This document shows, one piece after another, positions 1 through 10,263 of a stretch of 64,000 nucleotides of DNA. Made by a program: the position numbers and the translations under genes. The notes beneath the pieces were generated by a model, which had not been told where the DNA came from, made no database searches, and was given only the letters and a program-made list of their open reading frames with translations. The DNA is from Udaeobacter sp963725505 (GTDB taxonomy: Bacteria; Verrucomicrobiota; Verrucomicrobiia; Chthoniobacterales; UBA10450): NCBI GenBank assembly GCA_963725505.1, contig CAVRYN010000005.1, forward strand, positions 310,001 through 374,000, written 5' to 3'. Numbering within the stretch: position 1 is the stretch's first letter; every line of letters starts with the position of its first letter.

Positions 1-1872
1 AAAGGCGTATCAGTCGATGAGGTCTTTGACCTAACGAAGATCGACAAGTGGTTTTTGAGGAACATCGCTGACCTCGTTACTGAGACGGGATGTTTGAAGA
101 CGAAAATATTCTCGCGCGCGAAGAAGCTCGGTTTCTCGGACCGACAGTTGGCGGTTGCGCGAGGCGCTTCGGAAGAAACAATTCGATCGGAGAGAAAAGC
201 TCAAAATGTCGCACCGACGTACCGCCTCGTCGACACATGTGCGGCAGAGTTTGAAGCTTATACGCCGTATTACTACTCGACCTACGGCGACGAGAACGAG
301 CGGCGCGAGAGCACTAAGCGCAAAATCATGATTCTGGGTGGCGGACCGAATCGGATCGGGCAGGGCATTGAGTTCGACTACTGTTGTGTGCATGCCGCGT
401 TCGCGCTGCGCGAGCTCGGGTTCGAAACCATCATGGTTAACTCGAATCCGGAGACGGTCTCCACCGATTACGACACCAGCGACAAACTCTATTTTGAGCC
501 GCTCACCTTAGAGGACGTGCTCAACATTTACGATCAAGAGAAACCAGAAGGCGTGTTCGTCCAGTTTGGTGGACAAACACCGCTAAATCTGGCCAGCGGA
601 TTGAAGGCAGCAGGCGTGCCCATTCTTGGGACGCAGCCCGAAAGCATTGAGACCGCAGAAGACCGGCAGTTATTCGCCACCATGCTGGACAAGCTCGGTC
701 TGCGGCAAACTCCGAACGGATCGGCGACGAGTACCGAAGCGGCTATCGAGATCGCGAAGAAAGTTGGTTACCCAGTTTTGGTGCGACCCTCGTTCGTTCT
801 GGGTGGGCGCGCCATGGAACTTGTCTATAACGAGGGAGATCTTCGGCGCTATATGGCGAGCGCCATCGAAGTGACGCCCGGTCGTCCAGTGCTCATTGAT
901 CGCTTTCTCGAAGATGCAATCGAAGTCGATGTCGATTGCATCTCAGACGGCGAAACGACCGTAATCGGGGCCATCATGGAGCACATCGAGGAAGCGGGCA
1001 TTCACAGTGGCGACAGTGCCTGCGTGATTCCGACATTCTCATTGTCGCAAAAAGTCCTCGATGAGATTTCCGCAGCAACAAAATCGATGGCGCGTGAACT
1101 GAACGTGCGGGGGCTGATGAACGTGCAGTTCGCGGTGAAAGGCGATAACGTTTACGTTTTGGAAGTGAACCCGCGCGCGTCGCGCACGGTTCCCTTCGTC
1201 AGCAAGGCAATCGGCGCTCCACTGGCGAAACTTGCTGCCAAAGTCATGACCGGAAAATCATTGTGCGAACTCGGATTTACCCGGGAAATCGTGCCGAAAC
1301 ATTTTTCCGTAAAGGAAGCCGTGTTCCCATTTCTGCGCTATGAAGGCTTGGATATCTCACTTGGTCCGGAAATGAAATCGACCGGCGAAGTGATGGGCAT
1401 TGATATCGATCTCGGCCTTGCCTATGCGAAATCGCAGATGGCCGCCCCGCCGCCGCTGCCGAAAACTGGAAAAGTCTTTGTCAGCGTCAAGGACGCCGAT
1501 AAGGAAGCGGTCATCCCGGTTGCGCGCGAGTTCGTGAAGCTCGGTTTTGAAATCATTTCCACAAGCGGAACCGCGGAAGCGCTGGCGAAAGCAAAAATCA
1601 AAGTGACGAAGGTTTTCAAGATTCACGAGGGACGCCCGAACGTTCTCGACCGCATCAAGAACGGCGACATCAATTTCATCATCAATACGCCCAGCGGGAA
1701 AATTCCGCGCGAACACGAAGTGGTCATTCGCAATGCCGCGCTAGCGGCGAAAATCCCAATCATGACGACCGTTCGCGCTGCGCTAGCGAGCGCCAACGGG
1801 ATCCGGTCGCTACAAAAACGAAAAGTTCAGGTGCGCAGTTTGCAGGAATATCACTGTAGCGGCGGTCTTTGA
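1..1872 (+). CDS. carB: carbamoyl-phosphate synthase large subunit, C-terminal part (5' end outside window)
   Basis: Makes carbamoyl phosphate from bicarbonate, ATP and glutamine-derived ammonia for arginine and pyrimidine synthesis, together with the small subunit. The frame is open from base 1, so the start lies upstream; about 623 residues are visible of roughly 1,070-1,100 usual. The second ATP-grasp half is clear: GGGPNRIGQGIEFDYC near residue 115, VNSNPETVSTDYDTSD near 145, VLVRPSFVLGGRAM near 260 and VLEVNPRASRTVPFVSKA near 390. After residue ~480 comes the MGS-like allosteric domain (GKVFVSVKDADK onward). The natural end probably lay near LQEYH; the last five residues and the stop codon are supplied by a class A palindrome. 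Function is certain, only the N-terminal half is unseen. Confidence 0.97.
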   Translation, partial: KGVSVDEVFDLTKIDKWFLRNIADLVTETGCLKTKIFSRAKKLGFSDRQLAVARGASEETIRSERKAQNVAPTYRLVDTCAAEFEAYTPYYYSTYGDENERRESTKRKIMILGGGPNRIGQGIEFDYCCVHAAFALRELGFETIMVNSNPETVSTDYDTSDKLYFEPLTLEDVLNIYDQEKPEGVFVQFGGQTPLNLASGLKAAGVPILGTQPESIETAEDRQLFATMLDKLGLRQTPNGSATSTEAAIEIAKKVGYPVLVRPSFVLGGRAMELVYNEGDLRRYMASAIEVTPGRPVLIDRFLEDAIEVDVDCISDGETTVIGAIMEHIEEAGIHSGDSACVIPTFSLSQKVLDEISAATKSMARELNVRGLMNVQFAVKGDNVYVLEVNPRASRTVPFVSKAIGAPLAKLAAKVMTGKSLCELGFTREIVPKHFSVKEAVFPFLRYEGLDISLGPEMKSTGEVMGIDIDLGLAYAKSQMAAPPPLPKTGKVFVSVKDADKEAVIPVAREFVKLGFEIISTSGTAEALAKAKIKVTKVFKIHEGRPNVLDRIKNGDINFIINTPSGKIPREHEVVIRNAALAAKIPIMTTVRAALASANGIRSLQKRKVQVRSLQEYHCSGGL

Positions 1873-1922
1873 CCGCCGATTGCAGTCTGTGGATTTGCGA
1901 GGATCGAAGACCGCCGCTACAG
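1854..1922. repeat. class A palindromic element overlapping the carB stop
   Basis: Begins CTGTAGCGGCGGTC and ends GACCGCCGCTACAG, a 14-nt perfect inverted pair, with a second internal GACCGCC arm. The carB stop (1870-1872) lies inside its left arm, and the next gene starts 7 nt after its right end. Confidence 0.85.
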
Positions 1923-1928
1923 AAGAGA

Positions 1929-2534
1929 ATGAAGTTTCCAATCTTGGTGACGATATTGTTAGGCGTCGCCGCGCTTGCCGCGGAGGACAAGAAGGAGGAG
2001 AGAACGTCCATGAGTTCATCAAACGAAGTTGCAGTGATCAAGACCACCGAAGGCGACATGGTGGTGCAGTTCTGGACTGACGCGGCGCCAAAGACGATTG
2101 AGAATTTCAAGAAGCTGGCGCGCCAGGGTTTCTATAACGGGACCATTTTCCACCGGATCGTCAAAGGTTTCATGATCCAAGGCGGCGACCCGAATTCGAA
2201 AGATCCGGCAAAAGAGAACAGCTACGGACAAGGTGGTCCGGGTTACAAGATCAAAGCCGAGTTTAACGATCATCCGCATGAGCGCGGCGTGATATCGATG
2301 GCGCGCGAACCTGATCCGGATTCGGCGGGCTCGCAATTTTTCATCTGTCTCGGACCGGTGCATCGGCTCGATCACCAATACACGACGTTCGGCAAACTGA
2401 TTAAAGGCGACGATGTGCTGGAAAAAATCGGGGACACGCCCGTGACAAAAAACAGCATGGGCGAAATGAGCGAGCCGGCGAAACGCATCGTGATCAACAA
2501 GATCGACATCGTGCCGGGAGGATCGGTCAAATAG
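1929..2534 (+). CDS. cyclophilin-type peptidyl-prolyl cis-trans isomerase, probably exported
   Basis: Isomerises X-Pro bonds to aid folding. From the ATG at 1929 the product is 201 residues: a hydrophobic leader (MKFPILVTILLGVAALAAED) ending in a plausible signal-peptidase site, then a cyclophilin domain from about residue 32 with FHRIVKGFMIQGGDPNSK, GVISMAREPDPDSAGSQFFI and HQYTTFGKLIKGDDVL, which carry the active-site Arg, Gln, Phe and His positions of the family. The frame is open back to 1869 but that stretch is repeat sequence. A second in-frame ATG at 2010 has a far better Shine-Dalgarno and would give a 175-residue cytosolic form. Confidence 0.93.
   Translation: MKFPILVTILLGVAALAAEDKKEERTSMSSSNEVAVIKTTEGDMVVQFWTDAAPKTIENFKKLARQGFYNGTIFHRIVKGFMIQGGDPNSKDPAKENSYGQGGPGYKIKAEFNDHPHERGVISMAREPDPDSAGSQFFICLGPVHRLDHQYTTFGKLIKGDDVLEKIGDTPVTKNSMGEMSEPAKRIVINKIDIVPGGSVK
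1992..2012 (+). promoter_or_regulatory. strong ribosome binding site before an internal cyclophilin start
   Basis: AAGGAGGAG at 1992-2000 lies nine bases before an in-frame ATG at 2010. It is much stronger than anything before the ATG at 1929, where only AGAAGAG is seen. It therefore competes with the signal-peptide start, or simply encodes KKEE by chance. Confidence 0.4.
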
Positions 2535-2535
2535 T

Positions 2536-2609
2536 CACCACGAAGAGCACGAAGAACGCGAAGCATTCAAACTCTTCCTTTTCGTGACCTTCGTGTCCTT
2601 CGTGGTTTA
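2536..2609. repeat. class C CACGAAG inverted repeat
   Basis: Opens with ACCACGAAGAGCACGAAGAA and closes with the complement-like TTCGTGTCCTTCGTGGTTT, so the transcript could fold into a long stem. It fills the whole gap between the cyclophilin and the amidase gene. Related half-sites occur at 45044 and 55941. Confidence 0.7.
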
Positions 2610-2616
2610 TTTCTGA

Positions 2617-3498
<882 letters not shown>

Positions 3499-3510
3499 CT
3501 AGCTGATCAA

Positions 3511-3567
3511 GGAGCGACGGCTTTGGCAGCCGTCGATGTCAATTGACGGCTGGGAAGCCGTCACTCC
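3511..3567. repeat. class D double hairpin
   Basis: GACGGCT and AGCCGTC arms occur twice, bounded by GGAGC and CACTCC, so the 57 bp can fold as two hairpins or one long stem. It covers the alternative TTG start of the symporter gene. A second copy lies within 61236-61298. Confidence 0.7.
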
Positions 3568-3575
3568 CTGTGTTA

Positions 3576-4940
3576 ATGACGGAAGCGATGACTGCGAGAG
3601 CTGCCGATCGGATGCGCCGGCCGTGGTATCGGCTGTCTTTAACGACACAGATCATGATAGGGCTGGTTGTCGGTGGTGTGATCGGCTGGCTCCGACCCGA
3701 TTGGGGGAATGCAGTTTATTTTCTGCGCGACATCTTCATTAACCTGATCAAATCCATCATCGCGCCGCTCGTGTTCTCGACCATTGTAGTCGGTATCGCT
3801 GGCGCAGGCGCGCTTCGGAAAGTGGGGCGCATGGGAATCAAAGCGCTGGTCTATTTCGAGATCGTCACCACGGCAGCGCTGTTCATTGGGTTGGCTGTAG
3901 TCAATTTCACGAAGCCCGGCGCGGGCGTCACTTTGGCCGCCACGAACACGGAGGTCCTCAATACGCTCGGTCAAAGTCACCCGAAAACTTTCGTCGAAAC
4001 GATCGTGCACGTTTTTCCCTCCAGCGTCATCGAAGCGATGGTGCGCGGCGATGTTTTGCAGATCGTCGCATTCAGCGTGCTTTTCGCACTCGCGGTTTCA
4101 GCGGTTGGAGAAAGAGGAAAACCAATCATCCGGGCGATGGAGAGCCTCGCGCAAATCATGTTCAAGTTTACAAACTACGTCATGATGTTTGCACCGATTG
4201 GCGTCGGCGCAGCGATGGCGCATACGATCGGCACGCAAGGGCCGGGCGTGCTAATGAATCTCGGCAAATTGATCGGCTCGCTTTATCTGGCTCTGGTGAT
4301 TTTCATTTTGTTGATCTTTGGACTGGTGATTTGGATCGCGCGAATTCCATTGCAGCAATTTATCAGGGCGGTGCGCGAGCCTGCGGCGCTCGCATTCGCG
4401 ACTACGAGCAGCGAATCGGCGTTGCCGAAAGCGATGGAATCGATGGAGCGTTTCGGCGTGCCGCCGCACATCGTCGGCTTCGTGATGCCGACCGGCTATT
4501 CGTTCAACCTCACAGGATCGACGTTATATCTGGCAATGGCCTCGGTGTTCGTAGCGCAAGCGGCGGAGACGACGATAGGTTGGCACATGTCGTTAGGCCA
4601 GCAGATCACAATGATGTTGACATTGATGCTGACTTCCAAGGGTGTGGCCGGCGTCCCGCGCGCATCGCTTGTCATTTTGCTTGGGGCGTTGAATTCGTTT
4701 GTGCCGTCAGGTCTGGGACCGATCGGTGTGGCGATTATTTTCGGTGTGGATGAATTGATGGACATGGGTCGCACGTGCGTGAATGTCATTGGCAATTGTC
4801 TCGCTACGGTGGTCGTTGCGCGCTGGGAAAAAGAATTCGATGAAAGCCGCGCGCGCGTTTTTGGGACGGCGGCCGAAGCCGATTTGGATTTAAAAGCCGG
4901 CGATGTCGCTTTCGCCGATGCAGTCGCGCAAGGCGACTAG
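3576..4940 (+). CDS. dicarboxylate/amino acid:cation symporter (DAACS family)
   Basis: Inner-membrane Na+- or H+-coupled carrier for C4-dicarboxylates or acidic amino acids. About 455 residues with eight or so hydrophobic segments starting at LTTQIMIGLVVGGVIGW. Family signatures are the serine-rich hairpin region ATTSSESALPKAMESM (~residue 275), GYSFNLTGSTLYLAMASVF (~305) and the second hairpin region containing SKGVAGVPRAS (~355). I chose the ATG at 3576; an ATG at 3588 preceded by GGAAG is an alternative, and the TTG at 3543 is inside a class D repeat. GltP and DctA cannot be told apart from this alone. Confidence 0.92.
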   Translation: MTEAMTARAADRMRRPWYRLSLTTQIMIGLVVGGVIGWLRPDWGNAVYFLRDIFINLIKSIIAPLVFSTIVVGIAGAGALRKVGRMGIKALVYFEIVTTAALFIGLAVVNFTKPGAGVTLAATNTEVLNTLGQSHPKTFVETIVHVFPSSVIEAMVRGDVLQIVAFSVLFALAVSAVGERGKPIIRAMESLAQIMFKFTNYVMMFAPIGVGAAMAHTIGTQGPGVLMNLGKLIGSLYLALVIFILLIFGLVIWIARIPLQQFIRAVREPAALAFATTSSESALPKAMESMERFGVPPHIVGFVMPTGYSFNLTGSTLYLAMASVFVAQAAETTIGWHMSLGQQITMMLTLMLTSKGVAGVPRASLVILLGALNSFVPSGLGPIGVAIIFGVDELMDMGRTCVNVIGNCLATVVVARWEKEFDESRARVFGTAAEADLDLKAGDVAFADAVAQGD

Positions 4941-5098
4941 AATGCAATTCACGGTCGATGTGACCGTCGGACGCGGCCATCCCGTCCTTTTTTTGCGCTG
5001 GCAGGACGGCGTGCTGCACGTCCCGGACATCGCAGCGCGATGTTCGTACCACGGAAACATCGACAAAGCTGGATTGTTCCAGCTAAGCTCTCTTCGCC

Positions 5099-5515
5099 AT
5101 GTCAGCTTTGCACACATTCGCCCAAGCAACTTATCTCATGCAGATCTTTACCGCTGCTTTTCTCGCGATACTTTTTCTTCAATCGGGAGTTGATAAAGTT
5201 GTCGATCGCCGCGGAAACCTCGAATGGCTAAAGGGACATTTCGCGAAAAGTCCGTTAGCGGGCGTTGTGCCCGCTTTGGTAACTGCAATCACCATTCTCG
5301 AACTTGCAGCGGGAGTCTTGAGCGGCGTTGGCTGCCTCGCGCTTATCGTTTTGCGCGATTCAACCCTGGCATTCTACGGCGCGGTGACTTCCGCGGTTGC
5401 GATCATTGCGCTATTCTTTGGCCAGCGGATGACCAAAGATTACGCCGGCGCAGCCGTGCTGGTTCCGTACTTTCTGCTCGCCCTCGTTGCAATTTATCTG
5501 CTCGCGCAGCGGTAA
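5099..5515 (+). CDS. DoxX-like membrane protein
   Basis: 138-residue protein with four hydrophobic segments in the DoxX/DoxD arrangement: a first helix around AAFLAILFLQSGVDK, a loop GNLEWLKGHFAKSPL, then three helices ending YFLLALVAIYLLAQR. DoxX proteins are small inner-membrane proteins of mostly unknown role, some linked to redox stress. The ATG at 5138 is an alternative start. The 158 bp between this gene and the symporter holds only small palindromes and no credible gene. Confidence 0.75.
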   Translation: MSALHTFAQATYLMQIFTAAFLAILFLQSGVDKVVDRRGNLEWLKGHFAKSPLAGVVPALVTAITILELAAGVLSGVGCLALIVLRDSTLAFYGAVTSAVAIIALFFGQRMTKDYAGAAVLVPYFLLALVAIYLLAQR

Positions 5516-5537
5516 ATTAGTGAGAATTTTCTAAAGC

Positions 5538-6602
5538 ATGTCTGGAATCCTCCTTAACGAAACGAGCGTTGCCAATCCAACGAGTAGTGGTCCGGCGTTG
5601 ACGAAATCGCCATACGTAGCGAATGCCGCCGAGGCGATAAATAATTATACGAGAAACCCGGCCAGAACTTGGTATAAGGACGGGGTCGACCCGAATGATC
5701 AGACGGGCGAGTATGCGTTCCAGCGATTGCGTCAGACCTGGTTCACTCCTCAACTCGATCCCAAGTTCAAACTTCGCCGAGACGATAAATTCTATGCCAT
5801 CGGCTCGTGTTTTGCGCGCGGTCTAGAAAGTTCGCTAGAAGGGCACAAGATAGCCGTTGAAAGCGCGGCGCCTGAATTTGCCAAACTTCAGCCCGCTAAT
5901 AAGGAAGGATCTGGACTCGGATTTACCAATAAGTACAACACCTATTCAATGCTGAACGAATTGCGCTGGGCACTCGATCCGGACGCAGAATTCCCGCAAG
6001 CGTCTATTGTTCAATTGACAGACACAACTTGGTACGACCCACACACCACTCCCACGTTAGAGTTCGTCGGTCTCGATGAAACTTTGGAGCGTCGTGCTCT
6101 CATACAGACCGTCACGAAACGCATAAAAGACTGCCGCGCGGTGATTCTTACACTTGGGCTTGCAGAGGTGTGGCGCGATGTTAAGGCAGATGTGTTTGTC
6201 AATTGCACTCCCATTCCATCTTTGTTTAGAACTCAACCAGATCGATATGAATTTCATCTAACCGGTTTCGATGAAAACTTGAGCAATCTGGAAGCCATGT
6301 ACGCATTATTGTCACGGTATGGACATTCTGATTTTCACATTGTAGTCACAGTCTCTCCGGTTCCTTTGATGAATACGTTTTCAACCATGGATATTGTCGT
6401 GGCCAACACCTGGGCCAAGTCGCTATTGAGAGCCGTCGCCCACGAGTGGGCCGGTGCGCATGCCAATGTGGATTACTTTCCAAGCTACGAAATTGTGCAG
6501 AACTCCGATCGCGCTGCCGTGTGGGAGCCCGATCTGAGACACGTCAAGGGCGCCGGAGCGCAGCATATCATGGAGTTGTTCGCGCAGAATTATCTCGAGT
6601 AG
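5538..6602 (+). CDS. GSCFA-domain protein
   Basis: 354 residues. The family-defining motif is present as FYAIGSCFARGLESSLE (~residue 76), followed by the conserved GFTNKYNTYSMLNELRWAL (~120), TLGLAEVWRD (~205) and the late ...VNTFSTMDIVVANTWAKS... block (~275) and DLRHVKG (~335). GSCFA proteins are SGNH-hydrolase-like and often sit in surface-polysaccharide or glycolipid loci in several phyla. No signal peptide is seen. It precedes three GT-C membrane proteins on the same strand, which fits a role in glycan or acyl decoration, but that is inference. The 242 bp after it hold nothing I can support. Confidence 0.85.
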   Translation: MSGILLNETSVANPTSSGPALTKSPYVANAAEAINNYTRNPARTWYKDGVDPNDQTGEYAFQRLRQTWFTPQLDPKFKLRRDDKFYAIGSCFARGLESSLEGHKIAVESAAPEFAKLQPANKEGSGLGFTNKYNTYSMLNELRWALDPDAEFPQASIVQLTDTTWYDPHTTPTLEFVGLDETLERRALIQTVTKRIKDCRAVILTLGLAEVWRDVKADVFVNCTPIPSLFRTQPDRYEFHLTGFDENLSNLEAMYALLSRYGHSDFHIVVTVSPVPLMNTFSTMDIVVANTWAKSLLRAVAHEWAGAHANVDYFPSYEIVQNSDRAAVWEPDLRHVKGAGAQHIMELFAQNYLE

Positions 6603-6844
6603 GGTCGGTCACACTCGACCAGCGAACAACGTGCGAAATCGCGCTCTGGACCCGGTGCAACGAGATATGAAAAAGATGATGCCGATTATGCCGGCGTAGA
6701 GGGATTGTGCCTTTTTACGAGCAGGGCTCGCTTTAGATGTGCCGGAGCCACCCAACAACTTCCAATAGTAGGTGCTGCAACGCGCCACCGCCTCGCGCCC
6801 GCAAATGCCCGACGATCGGGATTTGATCTCTTGTTAGAAATCTC

Positions 6845-8497
6845 ATGAAAGATGTCAAAGCAAACTTTGCCACCGTTCCTTTCGTAACTGGCACTTTCTT
6901 GTTTCTCTGCGCGTTGACGTTCTACTACTTCGCGGTCCTCAGAGTCGATTACCATAAAACAATGCTGCTTGACCTTGCTCCCCATCCGGATGCGACCGAA
7001 TACTTTGCACAGGCAAAATCGTTGCGCAGGGATGGCTGGCCTTCGATTCAGATTGGATATGAGAAACTGCCGTCGAGATATCCGTTTGGCTATCCAGTCT
7101 TGATGCTTCCTTGGTTGCAAATCCTGCCTGACGCAGACACGGTGCTGGCGCCGTTTCGCACGAGCCAAACGATGGGGCTGCTCCTGCTTTTAGCCGTATT
7201 TACTTTTTACACATACCTGGCGATGCCGTTGACCGGCGGGTTCGCAGTGCTTTTACTCGCGACATTGCCAGGGTTCTTCACTTTTAGTCGTTCGTCACTG
7301 AGTGAAATAAGCGCCTCCGTGCTGATTGTACTATCGTTTATGTTCGCCTACTTGGGATTTAAAGAGGAACGTCGCTGGAAAATCTATTTGTCCGCAGTTC
7401 TTCTTGGTCTTTCATTGAACGTCCGACTCCAGTCGCTTTTCTTTGCACCGTTGTTGCTGACCATGGTTATCTTCCCGGTGAAGGGGATGCGCTGGCGCTG
7501 GTTCCTTCATTGCGTTGCACTTCCGGTCGTTTTCGTTCTAGCGGCTAGCCCTATGCTCATATTGAACACGATCCAGTTCCATTCGCCCCTCAAAACAGGT
7601 TACGATCTGTGGGCCTCATATTTTAGCCGACACCACCTTCTTTTTTGTCTTCGCTATATTCCGAGAAACGCTCTCATACTTTGGAGAGAAGCCACTTTAC
7701 AACCACTCGGATATGAGGCTGCCAATATTTTCGGCACCGGCACGTCTTTTGTGCCAGCCTTCGTCATTTTGATTTGTGCCGGTCTACTTTTCATCCGGCT
7801 AAGTTGGTTCCTTTGTTGCGCTTTGGTAGCCGGATTGAGCTCTTTTGCAGCAGCGTTATGTTATTTGTTTGGAGGGGATGTACGGTTCTACCTGCCGCTT
7901 CTTATCCTTTTGGTCGCGGTGGCCGTTCTGCCCGTCACGTGGGCCGCGAAGAATCTTTTTGCTGGAAAACGGACTGTGATCGCGCTGCCGGTTTTTATCT
8001 TGTTTGCTGGCGCCTGTCTCGGATATCCTTCGCGTTCGAGATACAACACACCTGGGATCGATCGGTCCCAAGCGTGGGACGCTCTTCACTTCACTGCTTC
8101 AGCTGGCCGATCGACCCAGTTTGTCGCTCAAAGGGATTTCGCCAGACGGTTGCGACGCCAATCTGGAATCGTCCTCTCCGATATTGATCCTGTTTACTTA
8201 AATGCCCTTTTGCCACGTTCCTTCGTCGCCGCACCAATCGATGGAGACCACCATTATAAGTGGAGCTATACCTGGAGGTACGATCGACCGCAGGCTTTGG
8301 CCTTCGTCCAGCATGGCTTGGAGCAGTCGTTTCCTGTTTATGCGCTATTTGTTTCGAGTGATGAAGCGACCATTAAACATTCGCGCCTACCTGTTGTTCC
8401 TGGGTACGACTGGCACCTTCTTGACCAATTGCGCAGCAAGGCGGCACTTCTAAAGCTTGCTCCCGTTGCGTCGAACCAACCATTGCCACCGGACTAA
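6845..8497 (+). CDS. GT-C type membrane glycosyltransferase-like protein (1)
   Basis: 550 residues with about 10-12 membrane segments and a soluble C-terminal region from ~residue 400. The layout fits the PMT/ArnT-like GT-C superfamily, which moves sugars from polyprenyl-phosphate carriers outside the membrane. After the first helix comes an acidic loop (LAPHPDATEYFAQAKSL), where GT-C enzymes keep catalytic acidic residues, and the loop SRYPFGYPVLMLPW follows. It is the first of three similar-sized but mutually divergent proteins on this strand. Acceptor and donor cannot be told. Confidence 0.7.
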   Translation: MKDVKANFATVPFVTGTFLFLCALTFYYFAVLRVDYHKTMLLDLAPHPDATEYFAQAKSLRRDGWPSIQIGYEKLPSRYPFGYPVLMLPWLQILPDADTVLAPFRTSQTMGLLLLLAVFTFYTYLAMPLTGGFAVLLLATLPGFFTFSRSSLSEISASVLIVLSFMFAYLGFKEERRWKIYLSAVLLGLSLNVRLQSLFFAPLLLTMVIFPVKGMRWRWFLHCVALPVVFVLAASPMLILNTIQFHSPLKTGYDLWASYFSRHHLLFCLRYIPRNALILWREATLQPLGYEAANIFGTGTSFVPAFVILICAGLLFIRLSWFLCCALVAGLSSFAAALCYLFGGDVRFYLPLLILLVAVAVLPVTWAAKNLFAGKRTVIALPVFILFAGACLGYPSRSRYNTPGIDRSQAWDALHFTASAGRSTQFVAQRDFARRLRRQSGIVLSDIDPVYLNALLPRSFVAAPIDGDHHYKWSYTWRYDRPQALAFVQHGLEQSFPVYALFVSSDEATIKHSRLPVVPGYDWHLLDQLRSKAALLKLAPVASNQPLPPD

Positions 8498-8544
8498 TGC
8501 AGCCCACAGCCCTTTCGCGAAGTGTCGCGCCCGGAAGTTGAGTT

Positions 8545-10176
8545 GTGCAGAAAGCTCTTCGCCCCGCCCTATTCTCAGGACTGCTATTGTTAGCAGCCTA
8601 CCTTCGGATAACCGGATTGAGCTGGGGTCTCAGCAGTGGGTATGGCCATGATCTGAACTTTCAGCCGGATGAGTTTGTCAGTCTTAGGGGCGTCCTGCAG
8701 CTGGATTTATTAGCAGGCCGTATTAAGGCACCGGGCGCGTACTTTGAAGGCACCTTCAATTATTACCTTTGGGCTGTGCCACAAGCGATACTTAAGATAT
8801 CTGGTAAGAAAAGTGCGGCTCCTCCCGACTCAATGACCGCAAACGAGCAGTCCAATCTGCTGTATATTTGTCGATGGATATCCGTCCTATTCGATCTCTT
8901 TACCATTGTTATTGTATTTCTTGCCATTAGAGAAGCGAGTCGGAATTTCTATGCGTCTTTTGTTGGCGCACTTTGCTATTCTGTTCTTCCAATGCAGGTG
9001 ATCTACGCACATTTTATGAGAACTCACATCTTGAGCAATTTATTGTGCGCCCTGGTTATCTGGCTTTCTCTGAAGCTTCGGCAATTTCAGCGATGGCAGA
9101 TGCTTCTCGCGGTAGGCGTTATTTGTGGTTTGGCAGCAGCGACTCGTTACCCTGTTGGGATTATCGTAGTGATTCCATGTTCCTACTTGTTGTTGAATGG
9201 CCGCGCTAACTTACCAAACTTCAGGAGTGGAATCTGGGAGCGCGCCAGAGTTTTCGTTACCGGTTCATTGTGGCTGATCACTCTGGGATTCCTAGTTGGA
9301 TTGTTCCTAGGGCACCCAATGTTGTTTTTGGACCGTTTGAGCGTTACAAAAGCGATCACGGGCGAGACGTTAAAATACGCCTCGCTACACGAGTTCAGAG
9401 GAGTTCAGTTACTTAATCTAGCTGTTATGTGGAGGTATATCACATACGTGATTCCGTTCGCGATGTATCCCTTGCTTTGGCTCGTCCCTTACTGCGCAAT
9501 CTTGTATCTTGTTTTCAAACGCAGCCTTTACAGTGTGTCCATTCCAATACTGATTTTCTCCCTCTTGTATCTGTACTTCATGGGAAAAGGCTACCTTGGA
9601 CCATATTTTGCCCGCATCACCATGGTGTTGTTTCCTGGATTTTGCGTTCTGGTCGGCGTAGCCTGTGCCGATTTACAGCTGAAAATGAAAAATAACCGGG
9701 CAGTCGCCATCCTTTTAACCTGCGCGCTCCTTCTCGTCCTTGGGCCATCACTGGCTTTTGACGTGGCATACGGCCGTGCCATGCAGAAAAAGGATGCTCG
9801 TGAGGTCCTTCGGGGCGATCTCCAAAAGTTGATTGGTGACGCGCGGGCGACCATTGGGATCTTGCAGTTCGGACCTTATTTTTACACTGCGATGCCGGCA
9901 GCCAAGCCACTAACCAGTGAGAAGGTGACTGTCCAATTACAGAACCCAGACCAGGACGCTGACTTCTTTCTGGTAGGGTTGCCAACTCAAATTGAGCCGG
10001 CGCAAATGAACGCAATTGTCAGCCAGGTTGAGGCGCAGGGAAAGTTTATTTACGAAAAAAGCTACAGGGTTCCTGTAAAGATGTTTGGACGCGAGTTCAG
10101 GCTGGTGCGCTTTCCGCAAGATATGACCTACCCTTTCCCGACGATTTTGCTTTTTCGGGCTAGAACACCAACGTGA
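8545..10176 (+). CDS. GT-C type membrane glycosyltransferase-like protein (2)
   Basis: 543 residues from a GTG start. Features typical of dolichyl/undecaprenyl-phosphate-sugar transferases: a helix at the N-terminus, a first outer loop with acidic residues (NFQPDEFVSLRGVLQLD, ~residue 38), the FEGTFNYYLW segment (~70), about ten further helices, and a soluble tail. The gene follows the previous one by 47 nt. Its codon use is more AT-rich than most neighbours, as is the whole 8.5-12 kb block, which may indicate acquisition. Confidence 0.7.
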   Translation: MQKALRPALFSGLLLLAAYLRITGLSWGLSSGYGHDLNFQPDEFVSLRGVLQLDLLAGRIKAPGAYFEGTFNYYLWAVPQAILKISGKKSAAPPDSMTANEQSNLLYICRWISVLFDLFTIVIVFLAIREASRNFYASFVGALCYSVLPMQVIYAHFMRTHILSNLLCALVIWLSLKLRQFQRWQMLLAVGVICGLAAATRYPVGIIVVIPCSYLLLNGRANLPNFRSGIWERARVFVTGSLWLITLGFLVGLFLGHPMLFLDRLSVTKAITGETLKYASLHEFRGVQLLNLAVMWRYITYVIPFAMYPLLWLVPYCAILYLVFKRSLYSVSIPILIFSLLYLYFMGKGYLGPYFARITMVLFPGFCVLVGVACADLQLKMKNNRAVAILLTCALLLVLGPSLAFDVAYGRAMQKKDAREVLRGDLQKLIGDARATIGILQFGPYFYTAMPAAKPLTSEKVTVQLQNPDQDADFFLVGLPTQIEPAQMNAIVSQVEAQGKFIYEKSYRVPVKMFGREFRLVRFPQDMTYPFPTILLFRARTPT

Positions 10177-10263
10177 GGCTGCTCGCTGGCTGATTAGACA
10201 GCGCTCGACCACGCTAGGCCTCCAAAGGCGCTGCAAGCAGTTCGATTCCCAAAGAATTTCACA

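Noticed and set aside
4903..5193. 96-residue frame between the symporter and DoxX genes
   Set aside because: Overlaps both genes and contains small palindromes; no family resemblance.
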